A stretch of 64,000 nucleotides of DNA from positions 1-64,000 of the forward strand of contig NW_026870418.1 of NCBI RefSeq assembly GCF_963576545.1. The letters are read 5' to 3'. The notes below the pieces were generated by a model, which was not told the origin of the DNA, searched no databases, and saw only the letters and a program-made list of their open reading frames with translations. Numbering within the stretch: the first letter of the stretch is position 1; every line of letters starts with the position of its first letter. Positions 61,764 to 64,000 of the stretch are shown one piece after another. The DNA is from Limanda limanda (Eukaryota; Chordata; Actinopteri; Pleuronectiformes; Pleuronectidae). The position numbers were made by a program, and so were the translations under genes.

Positions 61764-63932
61764 TAAATGGGGTTGCGCGCATCGATCGGTACCATCCTTG
61801 AGCTTCTCCGACTTTCGGAAGGGTTAGGGTTAGGGTTAGGGATGAAAGCACATAGGAGAAAGAGATATTCTTGAATAACTTTTTTTGTGAAGGTCGGAGA
61901 GACTTGCAAGTAGGCTCTACCCCCACTAAATGGGGTAGCGCGCATCGATCGGTACCATCCTTGAGCTTCTCCGACTTTCGGAAGGGTTAGGGTTAGGGTT
62001 AGGGATGAAAGCACATAGGAGAAAGAGATATTCTTGAATAACTTTTTTTGTGAAGGTCGGAGAGACTTGGAAAGTGGTTGCATCTGGACTAATTTGGGTC
62101 CTGCGGATCGATTGGTACCATCCCCGAGCTTGTACGACCTTCGGAAGAGGTCGACCGACGAAATTCCCCCAAATCTGAGGAGATATTCTTGAATAACTTT
62201 TTTTGTGAAGGTCGGAGAGACTTGCAAGTAGGCTCTACCCCCACTAAATGGGGTTGCGCGCATCGATCGGTACCATCGTTGAGCTTCTCCGACTTTCGGA
62301 AGGGTTAGGGTTAGGGATGAAAGCACATAGGAGAAAGAGATATTCTTGAATAACTTTTTTTGTGAAGGTCGGAGAGACTTGCAAGTAGGCTCTACCCCCA
62401 CTAAATGGGGTTGCGCGCATCGATCAGTACCATCCTTGAGCTTCTCCGACTTTCGGAAGGGTTAGGGTTAGGGTTAGGGATGAAAGCACATAGGAGAAAG
62501 AGATATTCTTGAATAACTTTTTTTGTGAAGGTCGGAGAGACTTGCAAGTAGGCTCTACCCCCACTAAATGGGGTAGCGCGCATCGATCGGTACCATCGTT
62601 GAGCTTCTCCGACTTTCGGAAGGGTTAGGGTTAGGGATGAAAGCACATAGGAGAAAGAGATATTCTTGAATAACTTTTTTTGTGAAGGTCGGAGAGACTT
62701 GGAAAGTGGTTGCATCTGGACTAATTTGGGTCCTGCGGATCGATTGGTACCATCCCCGAGCTTGTACGACCTTCGGAAGAGGTCGACCGACGAAATTCCC
62801 CCAAATCTGAGGAGATATTCTTGAATAAATTTTTTTGTGAAGGTCGGAGAGACTTGCAAGTAGGCTCTACCCCCACTAAATGGGGTTGCGCGCATCGATC
62901 GGTACCATCCTTGAGCTTCTCCGACTTTCGGAAGGGTTAGGGTTAGGGTTAGGGATGAAAGCACATAGGAGAAAGAGATATTCTTGAATAACTTTTTTTG
63001 TGAAGGTCGGAGAGACTTGCAAGTAGGCTCTACCCCCACTAAATGGGGTAGCGCGCATCGATCGGTACCATCCTTGAGCTTCTCCGACTTTCGGAAGGGT
63101 TAGGGTTAGGGTTAGGGATGAAAGCACATAGGAGAAAGAGATATTCTTGAATAACTTTTTTTGTGAAGGTCGGAGAGACTTGGAAAGTGGTTGCATCTGG
63201 ACTAATTTGGGTCCTGCGGATCGATTGGTACCATCCCCGAGCTTGTACGACCTTCGGAAGAGGTCGACCGACGAAATTCCCCCAAATCTGAGGAGATATT
63301 CTTGAATAACTTTTTTTGTGAAGGTCGGAGAGACTTGCAAGTAGGCTCTACCCCCACTAAATGGGGTTGCGCGCATCGATCGGTACCATCGTTGAGCTTC
63401 TCCGACTTTCGGAAGGGTTAGGGTTAGGGATGAAAGCACATAGGAGAAAGAGATATTCTTGAATAACTTTTTTTTTGAAGGTCGGAGAGACTTGCAAGTA
63501 GGCTCTACCCCCACTAAATGGGGTAGCGCGCATCGATCGGTACCATCTTTGAGCTTCTCCGACTTTCGGAAGGGTTAGGGTTAGGGTTAGGGATGAAAGC
63601 ACATAGGAGAAAGAGATATTCTTGAATAACTTTTTTTGTGAAGGTCGGAGAGACTTGGAAAGTGGTTGCATCTGGACTAATTTGGGTCCTGCGGATCGAT
63701 TGGTACCATCCCCGAGCTTGTACGACCTTCGGAAGAGGTCGACCGACGAAATTCCCCCAAATCTGAGGAGATATTCTTGAATAACTTTTTTTGTGAAGGT
63801 CGGAGAGACTTGCAAGTAGGCTCTACCCCCACTAAATGGGGTAGCGCGCATCGATCGGTACCATCCTTGAGCTTTTCCGACTTTCGGAAGGGTTAGGGTT
63901 AGGGTTAGGGATGAAAGCACATAGGAGAAAGA
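61764..63932 (+). repeat. Right region, return to the 956-bp pattern
   Basis: Spacings from 61763: 163, 318, 157, 163, 312, 163, 318, 157, 318, 163 (to 63995). Monomers near 62.6 kb combine CATCGTTGAG and two hexamers with an unusual neighbour order, and one T tract is changed (ATAAATTTTTT at about 62.83 kb). A G-to-T change after the T tract at about 63.47 kb repeats the type seen at 31.54 kb. Confidence 0.85.
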
Positions 63933-64000
63933 GATATTCTTGAATAACTTTTTTTGTGAAGGTCGGAGAGACTTGCAAGTAGGCTCTACCCCCACTAAAT
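63933..64000 (+). repeat. Partial A monomer at the right window edge
   Basis: Core and A-specific sequence up to CACTAAAT; the window stops inside the inner hairpin loop. The array continues beyond the right edge. Confidence 0.95.

Larger units (their letters stand above)
1..64000 (+). repeat. Satellite array of A (163/157 bp) and B (155 bp) monomers with embedded TTAGGG cassettes
   Basis: Every base can be assigned to one of two monomers in head-to-tail order. Both begin with the same 43 bases (GATATTCTTGAATAAC, seven T, then GTGAAGGTCGGAGAGACTTG in outline). A continues with CAAGTAGGCTCTACCCCC and B with GAAAGTGGTTGCATCTGG. Hand count gives about 285 A and 116 B monomers, with no inverted unit and no unique insert. 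Monomers of one class differ by only a few substitutions, so homogenisation is strong or amplification recent. The lengths are in the range common for nucleosome-sized satellites. Embedded TTAGGG hexamers suggest a subtelomeric or interstitial telomeric satellite; the host species cannot be named from the sequence. Every stretch without a gene in this window is this satellite. Confidence 0.97.

Noticed and set aside
419..63995. Nearly two hundred overlapping antisense open frames (60-426 codons) with a common repeated peptide
   Set aside because: They overlap each other in different frames of the same monomers, mostly begin at GTG, end at the same TAG in each A monomer, and are fully explained by 163/155/318-bp periodicity. 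No promoter, intron, known domain or codon bias is visible.
1..64000. CRISPR-like regular repeats
   Set aside because: The 43-bp core recurs regularly, but the intervening sequences are themselves repeated A or B tails, not unique spacers, and there are no cas genes.
1..64000. Ribosomal DNA spacer, transposon or viral origin
   Set aside because: No rRNA sequence, terminal repeats with target duplications, or recognisable transposase, integrase or polymerase coding potential was found in any frame.

Overview
The whole 64 kb window is one head-to-tail satellite DNA array from a eukaryote. I see no protein-coding gene, RNA gene, transposon, CRISPR array or unique spacer in it. The array is built from two related monomers. 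A is usually 163 bp, sometimes 157 bp. B is 155 bp. By hand count there are about 285 A and 116 B monomers, all in one orientation. A and B share an identical 43-bp start and align without gaps to base 121. Their tails then differ: A carries three (rarely two) TTAGGG telomere hexamers plus 22 bp, and B carries an unrelated 34-bp tail. The window therefore holds roughly 800 perfect TTAGGG units in clusters of two or three.

Organism: TTAGGG-type telomeres occur in vertebrates and many other animals, many fungi, kinetoplastids, diatoms and some Asparagales plants, so the motif shows only a eukaryote. Recurrent C-to-T and G-to-A changes at CpG sites suggest a genome with CpG methylation. Such arrays are typically subtelomeric, pericentromeric or interstitial telomeric heterochromatin. 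The G-rich telomere strand runs left to right on the + strand, so if the array is subtelomeric and in native orientation the chromosome end would lie to the right (inference).

Layout. Positions below are 'anchors', the C of CTAAATGG in each A monomer. Successive anchors are 163 (A), 157 (short A), 318 (A+B) or 312 (short A+B) apart. (1) 1-5198: older-looking part with a 1125-bp higher-order repeat (HOR), B variants reading GTAAAG, a truncated A and a 1-bp indel. (2) 5199-21007: rich in short A units, with a 4311-bp HOR and a recurring 1276-bp module. (3) 21008-34238: mostly three-hexamer A, with a 5.4-kb block and a 1606-bp HOR, then a mosaic with a second truncated A. (4) 34239-58252: three tandem copies of a super-HOR of 7370, 7370 and 9274 bp; the third is longer because a 956-bp sub-repeat went from two to four copies. 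(5) 58253-64000: a 2717-bp tandem HOR and a return to the 956-bp pattern.

The antisense strand is open over long stretches (up to about 426 codons), but this is explained by the repeat arithmetic: A+B is 318 bp, exactly 106 codons, so reading frames persist through alternating A and B and break at A-A junctions. The most interesting features are the telomere cassette that gains or loses one canonical G-quadruplex motif between variants, a conserved potential stem in both monomers, and the nested HOR history with visible conversion patches and junctions.
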